Assembly (NCBI GenBank): GCA_028023455.1
Contig: JAQFVV010012981.1
Span: 62,001 to 126,000, forward strand
Direction of reading: 5' to 3'
Length of the DNA stretch: 64,000 bases
Origin: Epiperipatus broadwayi
Lineage: Eukaryota; Onychophora; Udeonychophora; Euonychophora; Peripatidae
The position numbers and the translations under genes are program-made. Shown piece after piece: positions 48,564 to 61,147 of the stretch. The notes under the pieces are model-generated. The model searched no databases. It saw nothing but the letters and a program-made list of their open reading frames with translations, and was not told the DNA's origin. Within the stretch, counting starts at the first letter, position 1. Each line of letters begins with the position of its first letter.

Positions 48564-51186
48564 GGGTTTAAGATACTTTGTATCTTAATTAAATAGTTAT
48601 ATTAAAAAAAAATGAAATAACCTTAGAATTTTAAAATTTCTTTTTGCTGGAGATTATTTAAAGCTTAAATATGGATTGCTTATGCAGTTGATTGACTACT
48701 TGATAAGTATTCACTAGTATTATTGTGGTTAATGAGGTATTCACTGTAAGGAAGGATTGTTTATTAATGAAATTGATATACTTTGTCAGAAAGATGGAAA
48801 GTTATTTTATATTATTGTGATATTGATTGAATAGTTTCAAAATCCTTTATTCATTGATACTTATTTTTTTTGTCAACAATTAATAGCCATTTCAACTATA
48901 TTCAGTTAGGATAATTTAATATTTAAGTTGTAGTACATGTGCATGCATGTATGACTCCGTATCATTTTCATTTCATTTTCATCTTTTAATAACAGCAAAC
49001 AATAGTACATGCACAATAAAAAACCATTTAAATTACAGTAGTTATCTTAAGTAACTTAACAAATATATATTTCTTTCCTATGATTAATAGATAGTTGAAT
49101 CAATAGATTATTTTACAAATTAAATAAATTATTAATCATTTTTATTTAATAGTTAATTAATATTCATTTTTCTTTCAAGTTTGTAAAAGCTATTTATTTT
49201 ATTATTATTTTTATGTTGATTTTAATTCTAAAAAAAATCAAAGTGATTTTTTTTTTCTGAAAAGATTTTTTTTGAATATGTAATTAGCTGAGATAGAAGA
49301 AGTGTGGGAGTAAATTGGTGGAAGGAAATGAACTTTGCAAAAGTGAGCTATTTAACAAAGATCTCCAGTGAAAAATTTGCATATTATGTAATATATTGGT
49401 AGCCAAAAAGAGTGGCTGACTTTGTGAAATTAAAACCAGTTGCTGAGGTCAAATTGATATAAAAAAATACTGGAGTAAAACTTCGAAAGAATATTAAGAA
49501 ATATATCATGGAAAGAGTTAATTTCAGAATGCAGTTCTAAGTTTTAAAAAGGTACTCAGTTTACTTTACTCTTCTTGATTTAAACATATTGAATTAACCA
49601 TCTTCATAACTATTGTTTTTTTTAAATGTATGTTAATAACATCCAATCTACATTACTTCACTTAATTATCATTTTAAATAGGAATAAATTGCATGAATAT
49701 TATTGTTGTATCATTAATCAACGTGTGTTCTTTAATATATCTGGAAAACGCATGCAGAACTATTTTACAGAATATATTTTTATTCTTCACTATTTTCCAT
49801 GTCATGTTTTTGTGAGAATTAAACATAGATGTAAGGATATGCATATTTTGATGAATCATGCCATGTTTAAATTCATCATAAAGAGATGACAGTATTTGTT
49901 TGTCTGGTATTTCTGGAAATAATACGTATGTTAAATGAAGGAAATAAATGTGAGCTACTTCAAATTAAATATGTTTAAATCGAATAGAAGGATAGAAATG
50001 CTGGTAATTTTTGTTCTCTTCGATAAAGATGGAAAATAAAACAAAGTATTATTAAATGCTATTCAATAAACTACTAAAAATAATCATGTATTCAATTTAG
50101 AACTACAATGGAATAAGTGAGATAATTCCTGTCCAACAGTAGTTAAGAATTTATTATATTCTCCTCATAATAAAAGATAAATTGAATGCTTATGTATGAT
50201 ACAGTAACTTAAATAACTTTGTTATGAACATTGAAGATGCTGAGTCCTATTTAAGCATGACTATATTTGTTTGGTTATCCTTCAGCAGTTTATTTTAGTT
50301 TAAAATTCAGTTTGGAATGTGTCCCATATTGTTTCATAAACCTGGAACCGAGCTTTGCAAGTGAACTTTTATTTTAAATTACAAAACTAATAACTTTTGT
50401 TTTTTTATTTATTTTTTATTGCTTGTCATAATTAATGTATATGATAGGTAGATAGGCTTTATTTATTATTATGTTTATTTATAATTTGGATATTTTGACC
50501 ATCAAGAACGTTTCTGAAGCGTATCCAAATGAGGAGTACGCTGGTAAAAATTGATTGTGTTTAAACAGGTCTTACTGTTCTTTTACGGATGTAAAAGAAA
50601 GAAATATTTTTTTTAAATATATTATTAGAGAGGTTTAAATTTATTTTGTATACTTTATTATCTCAAAGTGAAAATTTTGTTCTTTTTTTTTAAATCAATG
50701 AACTTATAATAGAAGTAGTTTGCAAGATATGAAACAAAGTTCATTCATAATAATTATAAATATTAAATTAAAAGTTATACCTTAATGCAATATTTAATTA
50801 TCATGTTACCTGCTTAGTGTGTAATTTAGAGTTAATATTATATATACTTTTTATTCGCGGGTGTGTGTTTGTTTTGTACAATTATGATATTTGTTTGATA
50901 AAGTTCAGTTTGTGAATATTTTATGCATAAATTTTGTACTGTCGTATTCTACTGAGTTGAATGGATTGGTATGTTATCTGTATGTATTTATCTGCCAGCA
51001 TGTATTTATAATGTTCGATATTTAGAAAAGCTATAAGAATGGAAAGAAATCTGATTGCATTATAATGTCTGTAGGGATAAAAGATCTTGCTTATTTAGTA
51101 TATGTTAATAATTTTCCATGAGTAGAGCCTAGTTTGTATTATATGTGTATAATTAAATGATATTTTGAAGTGATGTTTTCTTAGAG

Positions 51187-51372
51187 CCTGGTGATGAGGA
51201 ATAATTCCCCACCAATAATGTATTTAGAAGTAGATGAGTTATTGTTGAAGTAAGATGAAATGATGCTTAGGAAGTTATGTGACGTTTTTCTTGGATTCTT
51301 GGTGATGAGTAAAATGTTCTCCACCAAAAGTATATTTAGAATCAGATGAATTATTGTAGAAGTGTTCAGTAA
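51187..51372. repeat. Two-copy tandem repeat, 111-bp period
   Basis: TGGTGATGAG begins matching units at 51189 and 51300. Each is followed by a CCACCAA(T/A)A block, TATTTAGAA and AGATGA(G/A)TTATTGT. Confidence 0.75.
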
Positions 51373-51650
51373 AAGTTTATCTGCTCCTCATGTAGTTTTC
51401 CCTTATAACGTCTAGTATGTATAATCATAAAAATATAGCTTGGTGTTAATTAATATGTGGCTAGACAAATTGTTAGATTAATTCTTGATGTAGTATTAGT
51501 GTCTTATTTTATTGATGAATTACGACATTGTTCGAAATAAAATAATTGTATGATATCTTCTTAATGAATGGAGAGTTTATAGAAAAGATTGTTTTATATT
51601 ATTGCTGCTTAAACATGCACACACACGCGTAATATAAATAAAATCGCGTA

Positions 51651-51793
51651 TATAAAGTATAGAATTACTGAAATTAAAATGAGAAATAAATGTCTTTTGA
51701 AATACATTACATTCACATAAATATAAAGTATAAAGTATTGAGATTAAAACGGGAATAAATATTTTAAAATACAGTGTATTTACCTAAATAAAG
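51651..51793. repeat. Two-copy tandem repeat, 71-bp period
   Basis: TATAAAGTATA at 51651 and 51722, followed in both by GA(A/G)ATTAAAA, AATAAAT and AAATACA blocks. Confidence 0.7.
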
Positions 51794-52188
51794 GTTATAA
51801 ATCATCAAATCATCATAATAAACATGATTTGTTGCTATGCATAAAAGGTATACGTAATTGAAAGTGATTATTTAGTCAATTAGAGAAAGTTGCTTTGTTG
51901 AGAGCCAAATATTATTAATTTGATTTATTTTGTTAATCAAGAGTAATACCCTCTCAAAAGTATTTTTTGTGTGCTAATAATATAATATGTTATTTATTTA
52001 TTGTCATGTAGATGGAACATGTAGGCAAAGCATGTGTTCGAAGTCAGGATATTTAAGTTTATTAATTTGCTTTGATAGTAGGAATAATCCCAAACTGATG
52101 CTCAAAGTTTATTTGATAATTTAAAAAAAATCTGTAAGACAAATAGTCCATTTGTTAATATCATGTTAAACCAAGTTTATTTTATTGT

Positions 52189-52233
52189 AATAAATGATTT
52201 GTTTTAGTTATTTAAAATCTTAAAATCTGTGTC
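52189..52233 (+). terminator. Poly(A) signal module in LTR D
   Basis: AATAAA at 52189-52194 and TGTGTC at 52228-52233 (33-base gap). Confidence 0.45.
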
Positions 52234-52859
52234 TTGAGTTATTCTTGTGTACATTCGTGTTTTCCATTTCCACATTTCATAAATCTATTATAAAATAGAT
52301 ATATTATTTTAGAGTTATAATATTAAATTTGCTAGTGTCTGACAATATTGTTTTTCTTAATCCAAACATTATAAAAGAAGATTTGTCACTGGATAAACGT
52401 ATTAGAAGGTTGCCAAGTCAGTATATTTGTTAGATGATGATATGAGATTAAAATACCATATTTCTATCATTATCTTATTATTGAAACACAGTAAAATATT
52501 TTAGTCAATTTGTTTCATTATATTTTCTCATACTTTAGAATTATAACTTATGGGCCAATGTAGTTTATTAATTCAACTGTGTTTGTCAAAATTCCCTGAG
52601 ATCTTATTGTTTATTTCTTGATTGGCATTAAAGTAGATGTTTAGATTATGATATGCCAAGTCATAGAATTGTTTAAGAATATAATTATAGCAAGCTGATA
52701 TGTGTTATACTTGGATGAAGGAAGAAATTAAGTTTAAAGTATATTTTAATAGACTGTACCAAATAAACATTATGATTCTTTATCATACAATTAATTAACA
52801 AAGGAATTTACATTATATTAAATATTTTATAATATTTCTGCTTTTATTCATTTATTATC

Positions 52860-55068
52860 ATATATCTTATGAACTACCTATAGCCTCCCACTGAGCTGAG
52901 CTGAACATAAACTTAAATATAGAGTCTCAGTAATAATTTTGTATTATATATTTTGTTATATTGTTCTATTCATTAAGAGAACTGGTGCCTGGGCATTTCG
53001 CTCATGTAATGTATATGAGCGGTGTTGGGAGTGTAGGTTATAATATATATAGTAACACTGCAGGGAAATACAGGGACATATCTGAGGTCACCAGTATAGG
53101 CACATCAACTGCTCTAAATTTGTTAGATATTGGTAACTCTCCAGAAAATTGGGGTTTAAACCATAAGGAATCAGAGGAATTGTATTTTTATCCTCATGAA
53201 ATTTTTTTTTTATAAAGACCAAACTAAATAAAAGATAGTGTATGGACAATAAAGAATGTCCTCTTTGTGCAAATCCAGGAATCACCACCACCACTATCAT
53301 TATCTGGATGCCCATACCCTAAATATAAACTCCCTACCCAATATAGCTATTATGCACAAATCTAGCTCAGGAAGCAAGAACTCTATAATTTATTACTATG
53401 AGAAAGAGGGAAATAAATAAATAAATAAATTAGCTTATCATAAATAATCTTAATCAATTCATGGATTTCCCCTACTTATAAATAACTAGTTTTATTGGGA
53501 TAATCAAGAAAAAAAAACTAAATCTTAGAATATAAACTGTTATGATATAAGGTCACACCCTCAACACTTCATGAAACAGGAATTGGATAGAATACAATAA
53601 TTAAGGCTAGAAAGAATATTTTTTAAAAAACAATTATTTAATATCTAATTAATAACAAGAAAAATGATATGATAGTAGATAATTCCAAACATCCATTCAT
53701 CAAAAAATACATTTTTATAAAATTACATTAACCAACTAATAAATTTTTTTTCATGGATTAACTTTAAATTCATTAGATTATTTCTTTAAAATTGAGAAAG
53801 AAAAAAAAACTTATTACATTTATAAAATAAAAAAAATGTTTATTAATAAAAAAAAATAGTGTGCACACATAATAAAAAATAATACCTATGGCCATGACTC
53901 TTTTGTTTATGAAGGTCTTTCCAATTGCAATTGCAGTTTTTCTTAATGGATTTTATTCTTGAATGCTTTTAAACATAAACCTGGTTAAATTTGTCCTTTC
54001 CTGAGTTTGTAGCAATTCCCGTTGAATGAAAATAGCAATTTTTGTCCATTTGGTTTTCCTTTTGAATTTTCAGGTGAGATAGATGTAGACAGAAATTCAC
54101 TGCTTTTAGTTGAAGGCTAGACTGCAGACTGCTTAAAAGGGGTTTACTTTCCCAACATTTTATTTCAGTGAAAATAGATTACATGGAGGAAGGTGATACC
54201 CAGCTTTTAGATGAATTTAGCATATAGTTTTCATTCTACAAACCATTTTTAGTGCTAAACTCATAGTATGCTAAAAATTTGATACAAAAAACTGCTGTTT
54301 TATTCAATAGCTTGGTGTCAGCTGGATTAAGTTTGGAATGCTCTCTTCAACAGTTAAGTTAGGAATACTTCAACATTTTTATTTTTAGCAGCAAGATTAA
54401 GATTTGACTGCTCTCTTCAACATAACTGTTAGCAATAACCTCTCTCCAGACACTTGGGTATAGTTACTAATTCATACATCCACATACATAGATTTTAAAC
54501 AAACTTGCTCACAAGCCAAATACAATCTGTCTTTTACATTACCATTTTCATGACAACCAATTAAATAAAATTTCATAACTACAATTATTCAGCTAATCTC
54601 CTTTTTCATAGACTAAAAGCAACTTATGAACAAGAATTTAACTAACTTAAAATTCTTGACATTCCCTTATAATTAAAAATCAAAACTTGCAAAAAAAAAA
54701 ACAAAAAAAAAAACAAGAACAAAAAGATAATCTGTTAATTGCATTGATTTGATTTTTTCATTTCATTAAATAGAGACAAAGAAAGGAAAACAACTCTGAT
54801 AAATTAAAATTTACAAAGTTATTAAAATCCTATTTTTGCTCTTTCCTTTCTTTTATTTTCTTTTTTTTAAAAAAAAAAACACTTAAATTTAAAAATTTTT
54901 CATACTATCATAAGGATTTTACAAATATTGAGTTAAATAAAGGCCCATAATGAAATATGTAATGGAAAATTAAATTTCATATTCTCCATTAATTAAATAA
55001 TTTTTTATTCTCAAACCTGAGGAATATGCTACCAACTATCTATTTATTTATTTATTCTAGTGCAGCTA
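52860..55068 (-). mobile_element. Dispersed repeat R1, copy 3 (inverted)
   Basis: The reverse complement aligns with 10430-12735 over most of its length. The AGCATACTATGAGTTTAG block (about 54255-54275 inverted) matches AGCACACTATGAGTTTAG at 11023. TAGAGTTCTTGCTTCCTGAG (about 53367 inverted) matches the 12089 block, and GGGCATCCAGATAATGATAG (about 53308 inverted) matches 12164. It abuts the (AT)n tract at 55077 through TTGGTTACA (minus strand). Open frames here, including 84 codons at 52961-53215, are accidental and have no counterpart in the other copies. Confidence 0.65.
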
Positions 55069-55073
55069 TGTAA

Positions 55074-55076
<3 letters not shown>

Positions 55077-55142
<66 letters not shown>
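55077..55142. repeat. (AT)n microsatellite, 66 bp, 5' flank of element E
   Basis: An uninterrupted AT tract between TGTAACCA (55069-55076) and the TGTGCC start of element E at 55143. Confidence 0.95.
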
Positions 55143-55145
<3 letters not shown>

Positions 55146-57651
55146 GCCAGGCATGTTTGATGTGGCCAAGCACAAGATAAGGTCAGATAAATTAATGGTC
55201 GAAAATACGTAAAAACCCATTAAATGGGGGGTGGGTATACTATTTATATAATTAAAATTTGTTATAAATTAAGAGAGAGAACTGTGGCGATAATATAAAC
55301 TCACACACACATATGTTTAAAGCCGATGCTTAAATGCGTAGAAATATGTATTTGCAACTTTTTATTTTTATTTTTATTTTTTTTTTAAAAAAGAAAAAGA
55401 TAACTCCAAAATGTATTTATAATTTTAAATATTTTGTTTGTTGAAGAAACAGCATTTATTTAACAAATTGTTATTCTGTATTTATATTTTTTGAGTGTTT
55501 ACAAAATGTAAAAAGGAAAATTTTAAATATTACTTAATTAAAAATATTTAAGAATAATTTCAAAATCGAAGTTTTAATGGTCATTTTTCTCTTCAGTTGC
55601 ATTTGAGCAAGTCATTGTCTTAAATTTAAGAAAAGCCTAAAGGCATTCTGATTTCCTGTCCATGCTAAAATAATTTCAACTGGACAAAAAGAACTTGATT
55701 AAACTTGGATAATGCAGGGAGAGAAGAATACCCAATCTAAGTGAAATATTTTTGTTAAAACTTCGATTGTAATAATGTAATTACTAAAGAAAAAAAAATG
55801 AAAAAGATGTTATCATTTATTAAAATTTTCATTAGTGATATATGTGATCTGAATGGAGATATAAAAAAAATAAAAAAAAGACTAATTGGAAATCAAATTC
55901 TTAGAACAATTAGTAAAACCAAAAAAAGATTTAATTAATTGATTTTTCTTTCTTGGAGGGGATACATGAAGTGCGGGGGTATTGAGGAGATATAGATCTG
56001 TTATGAAGTTGAGAGAAGGGAGTTCATTTTTGTTTTACAAAGACAAATCTTATTAGGAGCTCAAGTCTAAATTTATTGCTAAACTAATGCTATTAATGGA
56101 ACAACACGAAGTTTTGCAACCTTTTTAGCAAGCATGCTGACTCTGATTCAATCTAATCTGAGGGATTTACTCTAATTAAAAATGCATTCAGTCATTCTAA
56201 ACAAATGGACACTAATTCATGCAGTCATTCAAATAACCATTCGAGCAGTTAACCAGTGAGTAGCCAACAGTTTAAACATCGGACTACTAAGTGGTGTTGA
56301 GTAGCGTCAGTTATCTAGTCAACTATTGGAAAGCTAAATGAGCAGATGATTATTCCACCATATACTCGGTTGATGCTGATGGAAGTTTAATTGCAACATG
56401 CCATTGAAGCCAGTAATAAATCTAGAATTAGGAAAACAAGAAAAGACTGTTTATAGTGTGTAATATCTGTTGTCCAGCCTAAAGATGCACATCAAGCCCT
56501 TTCCTGTATATAGAATGACTATGGAGTAGAAGGTGACTTCAGCACATCCATCCAGCTCTGCTCCTGCCATCCCAATGGAATGTAAATCCCAAGATTCAAG
56601 CACCAAGGTGATGATGATCAATTCTATGAACTTATAATGCAGTCAAGTCCAGCCCTTGCTGCAGTAGATGAATGTATAGCCCACTTCAAAACCCATACAA
56701 GAATGAAGCTTATAGACTTTATAGGATATACTATTTTTTTGTGATTTTATTTTAAATTTAATACCCATTTCATAAATATATATCTCATGTACATATGTAC
56801 ACAAACACACCTTTCATGTAACTTGTTAAATTTTCCTTGTTTGCTTAATGCCTGTGTGTGAGTTTACTTATAATCCACAGATCACTATCTCTCATGTATT
56901 TTTTTTTTTTTCTTTAGGATTTTCTTTTTTTTTGTTTATAATCCACAGATCACTATCTCACGTATTAGTTATTTAATCAATTTTTATTATCAAGAAAGAA
57001 ATTTTTCTTTATTTAATCTAATTATTGCTTTATTAAGTATTTCTTTATGATTATAGTTTTGGTTCATTAATATAATTTATGTAGTGTAATATTTGTTTCA
57101 TATATATTAATTGATCTGGGAATGTATTCATGGTATAAATGGTATGGGGTAATGGGTTAATAAAATATTTATATTATAATTCTAAAGCGACTACTACCAT
57201 AATTTTTTTATTCTCTTTGTCATTTACTTTCTCTAACTATATTATTAATTAATTATGCGAGTTTTCCGATCTCCATTCTTTAACTGAGAAAAGGTCTCTG
57301 AGCTAGCAAATGGGAAATCATCTTACTGGGTCTTAAATCTCTATTTAGCATGAGGATACTTGTTTATTATTTTTTTATGCATAATTATTTATCGGCACAC
57401 ATGCCCTAATATCATTTGAACTTGCATATCCTTTCAGGAGGAGAGTTAAATTTCCTTCTGGGAGTGGCGTGAGGGGTTGATTTAGAGTCATCCCCCAAAG
57501 GTATGTAAGAGTCAACCTTTCCATAAGTATCTTCTGTGTCCGTAGCACTGTTATGGTAAAGTTTTGAATTTCTTCTTACTCTGGCATGTCACCATATTTT
57601 TTCTCATGTTCGGTTTATGCACATGCTCATGTTAATGGAGTAAATGGTAAC
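55143..57651 (+). repeat. 5' LTR of element E, ~2.51 kb
   Basis: It runs from TGTGCCAGGC after (AT)n to GGTAAC. It aligns with 61148-63673 throughout. Inside, ATAATCCACAGATCACTATC occurs twice (56870 and 56938). TGTGTCCG lies at 57535, near the end, as TGTGTC does in the other giant LTRs. There is no coding capacity. The exact 3' boundary (GGTAAC or a few bases later) is ambiguous because both copies continue with GTATA. Confidence 0.85.
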
Positions 57652-57671
57652 TAGTATAGAAATAAAATTTT

Positions 57672-57690
57672 TGGTGCCGAACATGGGGCC
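57672..57690 (+). promoter_or_regulatory. Primer-binding site of element E
   Basis: TGGTGCCGAACATGGGGCC lies about 20 bases inside the 5' LTR. The first ten bases are complementary to a tRNA 3' end of the tRNA-Phe type (TTCGGCA-CCA); the match weakens after that. Confidence 0.65.
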
Positions 57691-57825
57691 ATACTTAACA
57701 TGACCAGTATAGGAAAGACACAGCCACTAAACATCTAAAGAAAAGAGAAAATCTCGCAAAATCTCAAAAATATTGGGAACAATTTTTTTTAGAGACAAGA
57801 TTTGAAAAAAGAGTTTACGATTACG

Positions 57826-58500
57826 AAACTTAATAAATAAAAATTCTAAACTTTGTTTTGTTTTTGAAGTGACGTTTGTCACTACAGTAGTACTCATTTA
57901 GATTATATTACCGTGTGTGCATATTTAAAATAAAAAAGTTTACGATTGAGAATCGTTATAGATAAGAATTCTAAGTTGTTGTTTTTTTGAAGTGATGTTT
58001 GTCACCACAATAATACTGACTAGGTTTATTTTGTTGTATATACGTATTTAATAAAAATAAAAGGCAGTATAAAAGTATAAACTGTCCATTTAATAAAAAT
58101 AAACAGCAGTATATAAGTATAATCAAATCTTAATATATAAGAATTTTAAGCTTTATTTTGTTTTTGAAGTGACCTTCGTCACCACAATACTGTTGATTTA
58201 GATTGTTTTAGCTATATATAAATATTTATAGTAGAAATAAATTTAAAAAAAAAGTTAAATAAATAAAACAATTGTAGAAAAAAATAGACTGCAGTATATT
58301 AGCGTAAACTACGTATTGTATAAAAACAGGCGGTGAATCTTAATAAATAATAACTTTAAAAACTGTATTTTGTTTTTGATGTGACCTTTTGTCGCTACAG
58401 TAATATTGATTTAGATTGTTTTAGCTATATATAAGTGTTTATAGTAAAAATAAATGATAGTGTACAAGCGTAAACTACATATTATATAAAAACAAGCGGC
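57826..58500 (+). repeat. Four degenerate leader repeats, each with a GTGAC/GTCAC hairpin
   Basis: Each unit (about 125-210 bp) has TTAATA(A/T)ATAA, a TTTTGTTTTTGA(A/T)GTGA block and a short inverted repeat: GTGAC 57869 with GTCAC 57878; GTGAT 57992 with GTCAC 58001; GTGAC 58169 with GTCAC 58178; GTGAC 58381 with GTCGC 58391. ACA(G/A)TA and A+T-rich filler follow. Lying between primer site and gag, they occupy the usual place for packaging or translation signals; that role is inference. Confidence 0.75.
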
Positions 58501-58999
58501 AGACTGCAGAAATAAAGATTTTTTTTTGTAAAAGAGAAAAGGGAAAGTAAATCTTTATTGAATAAAGTAGAATTGTGAAGTTGCATGATAGGGAATTTAG
58601 TTTTTGATGGCATGTAACAGTTCAGAATCGTAAGACTATTTGCGATCAATTTCTTTTCGTTTTGTTTTGAAAACAATTCCCATACGTGCATAATTTAATG
58701 TTAGCTTGGTTTTTTATATGTTTTTATTGGTGTTTGAAAAGCAATCTCGGAATAATTTTATTATTTATAGTTAATAAATAAAGGAGAGAAATATAACTCA
58801 GAAAGGAGAAATAAATGACGGTAGGGGTAAGGGAAGCTCGGTATGGCGCATGCTGAATAATTTTATGAAAAGAAATAAGTAAAGAGAATTGAAGTTAAAC
58901 AAAGTAGTGTTAAACCATAGTCTTAAGAGTTAATCAAATAAAATATAGTTAAAGCCGTATAACAAGCAAATTTATAATCAATTGAAAATAATACTATAT

Positions 59000-60373
59000 A
59001 TGTGGACAAGATCACAGTCCAGAAAGCAAGAAAAGATAGATATGAGTGAAAAGCATGACAAAATAAATGAGGAAATAGCAGAAGAAAGTCAGCCTCAAAG
59101 ATCTGAAAGTGGAATAAAGGAAGCAATGGAGCCTCAAAGTGAAGGAAAACCCATGGGGGAAAATGAAAACTTAATGAAAATGATGGAGATGTTTGTAACT
59201 ACTCTAAGGCTAGAAATCAGTCAGATGTCAAAGGAAATAGCTAAAAAGTTTGATGACTTTAGGGAAGAAATATCCTTAGGGATTGAAACAAGGTTTCAAG
59301 GTGTAGAAGAAAAATGTAGGGGCCTCCATCAGATTAATTGCGATAGGTTGGAAGAAATCCAAACAAGGCAGCAAGTAATGAAAGTAGATTGCAAGAGAAT
59401 ACAAGAAATAGATGAAAGGGTTGAAGAAACAGTGAAAGATTATAGTAATGGAATAGTGAAGCTAGAAATGTGCGTAACTGAAAATGATGAGCGAATAGAG
59501 AATCTGTGTCAGACAGTGGCTCAAATTGAAAAACAGTTGATAGAAAAACAAGATATCAATAGGATAAAAGAACAGAAAGTGATAATGGAACAAAGGGTGG
59601 AGGATATAAATATAGTTGGAAAGAAAATAATGACAGGGGATAATATAACACGAATGAAAATAGTTGAAGGGTATGAGGATAGTAGTGAGTTAGCAAAAGT
59701 AAATCAGGAACCGGATAGTGGGGATGGAAAAGTAAGACCTATGCAGCAAGAATTTGGAGAGGCTAAGATAGTAGAGGGATGTCAGTTATATCAATATAAC
59801 ATCAAACAGTTTTTAAAGATTAGAATTTTTGGGGGGCAAGCTGGAGAAGCTGCATTGGAGCATATAAATAGCTTAGAAAAGTATTTCAGTGCTAACAGAA
59901 TGGTAGAGAAAGATAAACTAACCATCGCAAGTAATCACCTACAGGATGATGCTCAGTTGTGGTGGGAATCTTTGTTCTACCAACCACCAACCTTTGAGGG
60001 TTATAAAGAAGCACTAGTAAGAAATTTCTGGAGTGAAGAGTGACAGGAGACCATCTTATACCAGATAATGCAAGAGAAGTATAGGGCTAATGGGGGTGAG
60101 AGCTATCTAAAATTTTTCCAAAGACAAGTGGATAAGCTAAGGAAGCTCATTGCATGCCACACATCGGAAGGCCAGATCATAAGGATAATACACCACAACC
60201 TACCCTTTAGAATTGAGCAAATGCTTCTCACTGCCAATACAAATTCGATAGAGTCAGTGGCTGAACTACTGAGTGCTGTGGATATGAGCCAGCAGGGCCA
60301 TCCACCAGATAGAACCTATGAAAACATTGGCCTCAATGCCATGGGCTGGGGGGGGAAACAAATATGCAGCTGA
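59000..60373 (+). pseudogene. gag of element E (coiled coil plus retrotransposon capsid), interrupted
   Basis: The first ATG of the frame is at 59000 (MWTRSQSRKQEK, a typical gag start). The frame is open for 347 codons to TGA at 60041-60043 and then stays open, same frame, to 60373. Residues about 50-220 are heptad-rich and charged (coiled coil). From about residue 270 come IRIFGGQAGEAALEHINSLE and then DDAQLWWESLF (about 316-326), the LWW block of the retrotransposon gag capsid family (PF03732-like). The downstream part has GGESYLKFFQRQVDKL, as in capsid C-terminal halves. An eight-G run (60348-60355) lies near the end, after which a different frame carries the basic, gag-like tail; no zinc knuckle is seen. 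Codon use is far less A+T-biased than the flanks. Gag would form the particle; this copy is interrupted by the TGA. Confidence 0.8.
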
Positions 60374-61135
60374 ATGCAAACCTTGGTATAATGATAAGAA
60401 TTCCAGAAATCTTAAGTGACTCTTAAGCGAATGACAGACAATGATACTGTAAAAAAAAATTGACGAACTAGTATATAAAGGAAAGGGAAAGCAGGCTAGA
60501 TCACATTCGCCTCGGCCTGGGTGTAGTAAAAATAGCAGATAGGCTTTTATAATAAATGGTCATGTCATTTGAGGGTCAGATGTGTGGACTTCGGTTTTCT
60601 GAGTGTTGTGTGTGTAGGTCAGTCTGCTTTCTGTGTTCTGGGTTAGAGATGGTAGGAGTGTAGAAGAATGGTTGGAGGTCTTGGTGTGGTCTGGAAGTTC
60701 TGTGACATTGTGGCAGAGTAGGCAGAGATGAAAATTCCTCTGGGTTTTATTCCACTGCAAAAGACTCTGTAAGCCTCAATAAGGAACGAGCATGAGTGCA
60801 GTGGATGGCAGAGATGAAAATTCCTCTGGGACGAGTTCTACAAGATGTAGTTATGTGATTCTCACATTCTACTTTGCCTGGATGTCGCAGAGCTCTAGAT
60901 ATGACAGATCTTTATGCTGTGATTCTGTGTTTCTTGGTGTTTCTGGCCTGGGGAGATCGATGCAGACTTGGCTTGTGTGCATAAATGCTTGGGAGATGGG
61001 GTTCCATACCTCTGGGTTCTGGACGTCATGCCTACTGTTCACCAAAGATATATGTTATAAAATTTTAAGTTTTTGTAAAATACGATTAATAATAAAGACA
61101 TTAAAATGATAAACTCCATTTAAATGTCTCATGTC
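60374..61135 (+). other. GC-richer non-coding block between gag and polypurine tract
   Basis: Where pol would be expected there is about 760 bp without pol motifs in any frame. 60374-60540 includes the basic gag-like tail in another frame, with stops. 60565-61040 is GT- and GC-rich for this window and contains an exact 24-bp direct repeat (60721-60744 and 60807-60830), with CTCTGGG or TCTGGG words scattered through it. A 105-codon open stretch (60792-61109) has no recognisable similarity; an envelope-like or captured origin cannot be shown. Confidence 0.6.
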
Positions 61136-61144
61136 AGAGGGGGG
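61136..61144 (+). promoter_or_regulatory. Polypurine tract of element E
   Basis: AGAGGGGGG, three bases (TAT) before TGTGCC of the 3' LTR. This is the standard position for priming of plus-strand DNA. Confidence 0.8.
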
Positions 61145-61147
61145 TAT

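Noticed and set aside
52983-53003. TGGTGCCTGGGCATTTCGCTC as a primer-binding site for element D
   Set aside because: It falls inside the inverted R1 copy, not next to an LTR end, so the resemblance is likely coincidence.
52961-53215. Open frame of 84 codons on the plus strand, and an overlapping 75-codon frame on the minus strand
   Set aside because: Both lie in R1 copy 3; the aligned parts of copies 1 and 2 are not open, so these are accidental.
58923-59126. Minus-strand frame overlapping the start of gag
   Set aside because: Shadow of the gag coding strand.
60792-61109. 105-codon frame downstream of gag in element E as an envelope or third gene
   Set aside because: No signal peptide, fusion peptide, transmembrane pattern or family resemblance that I can defend; kept as an unexplained block.
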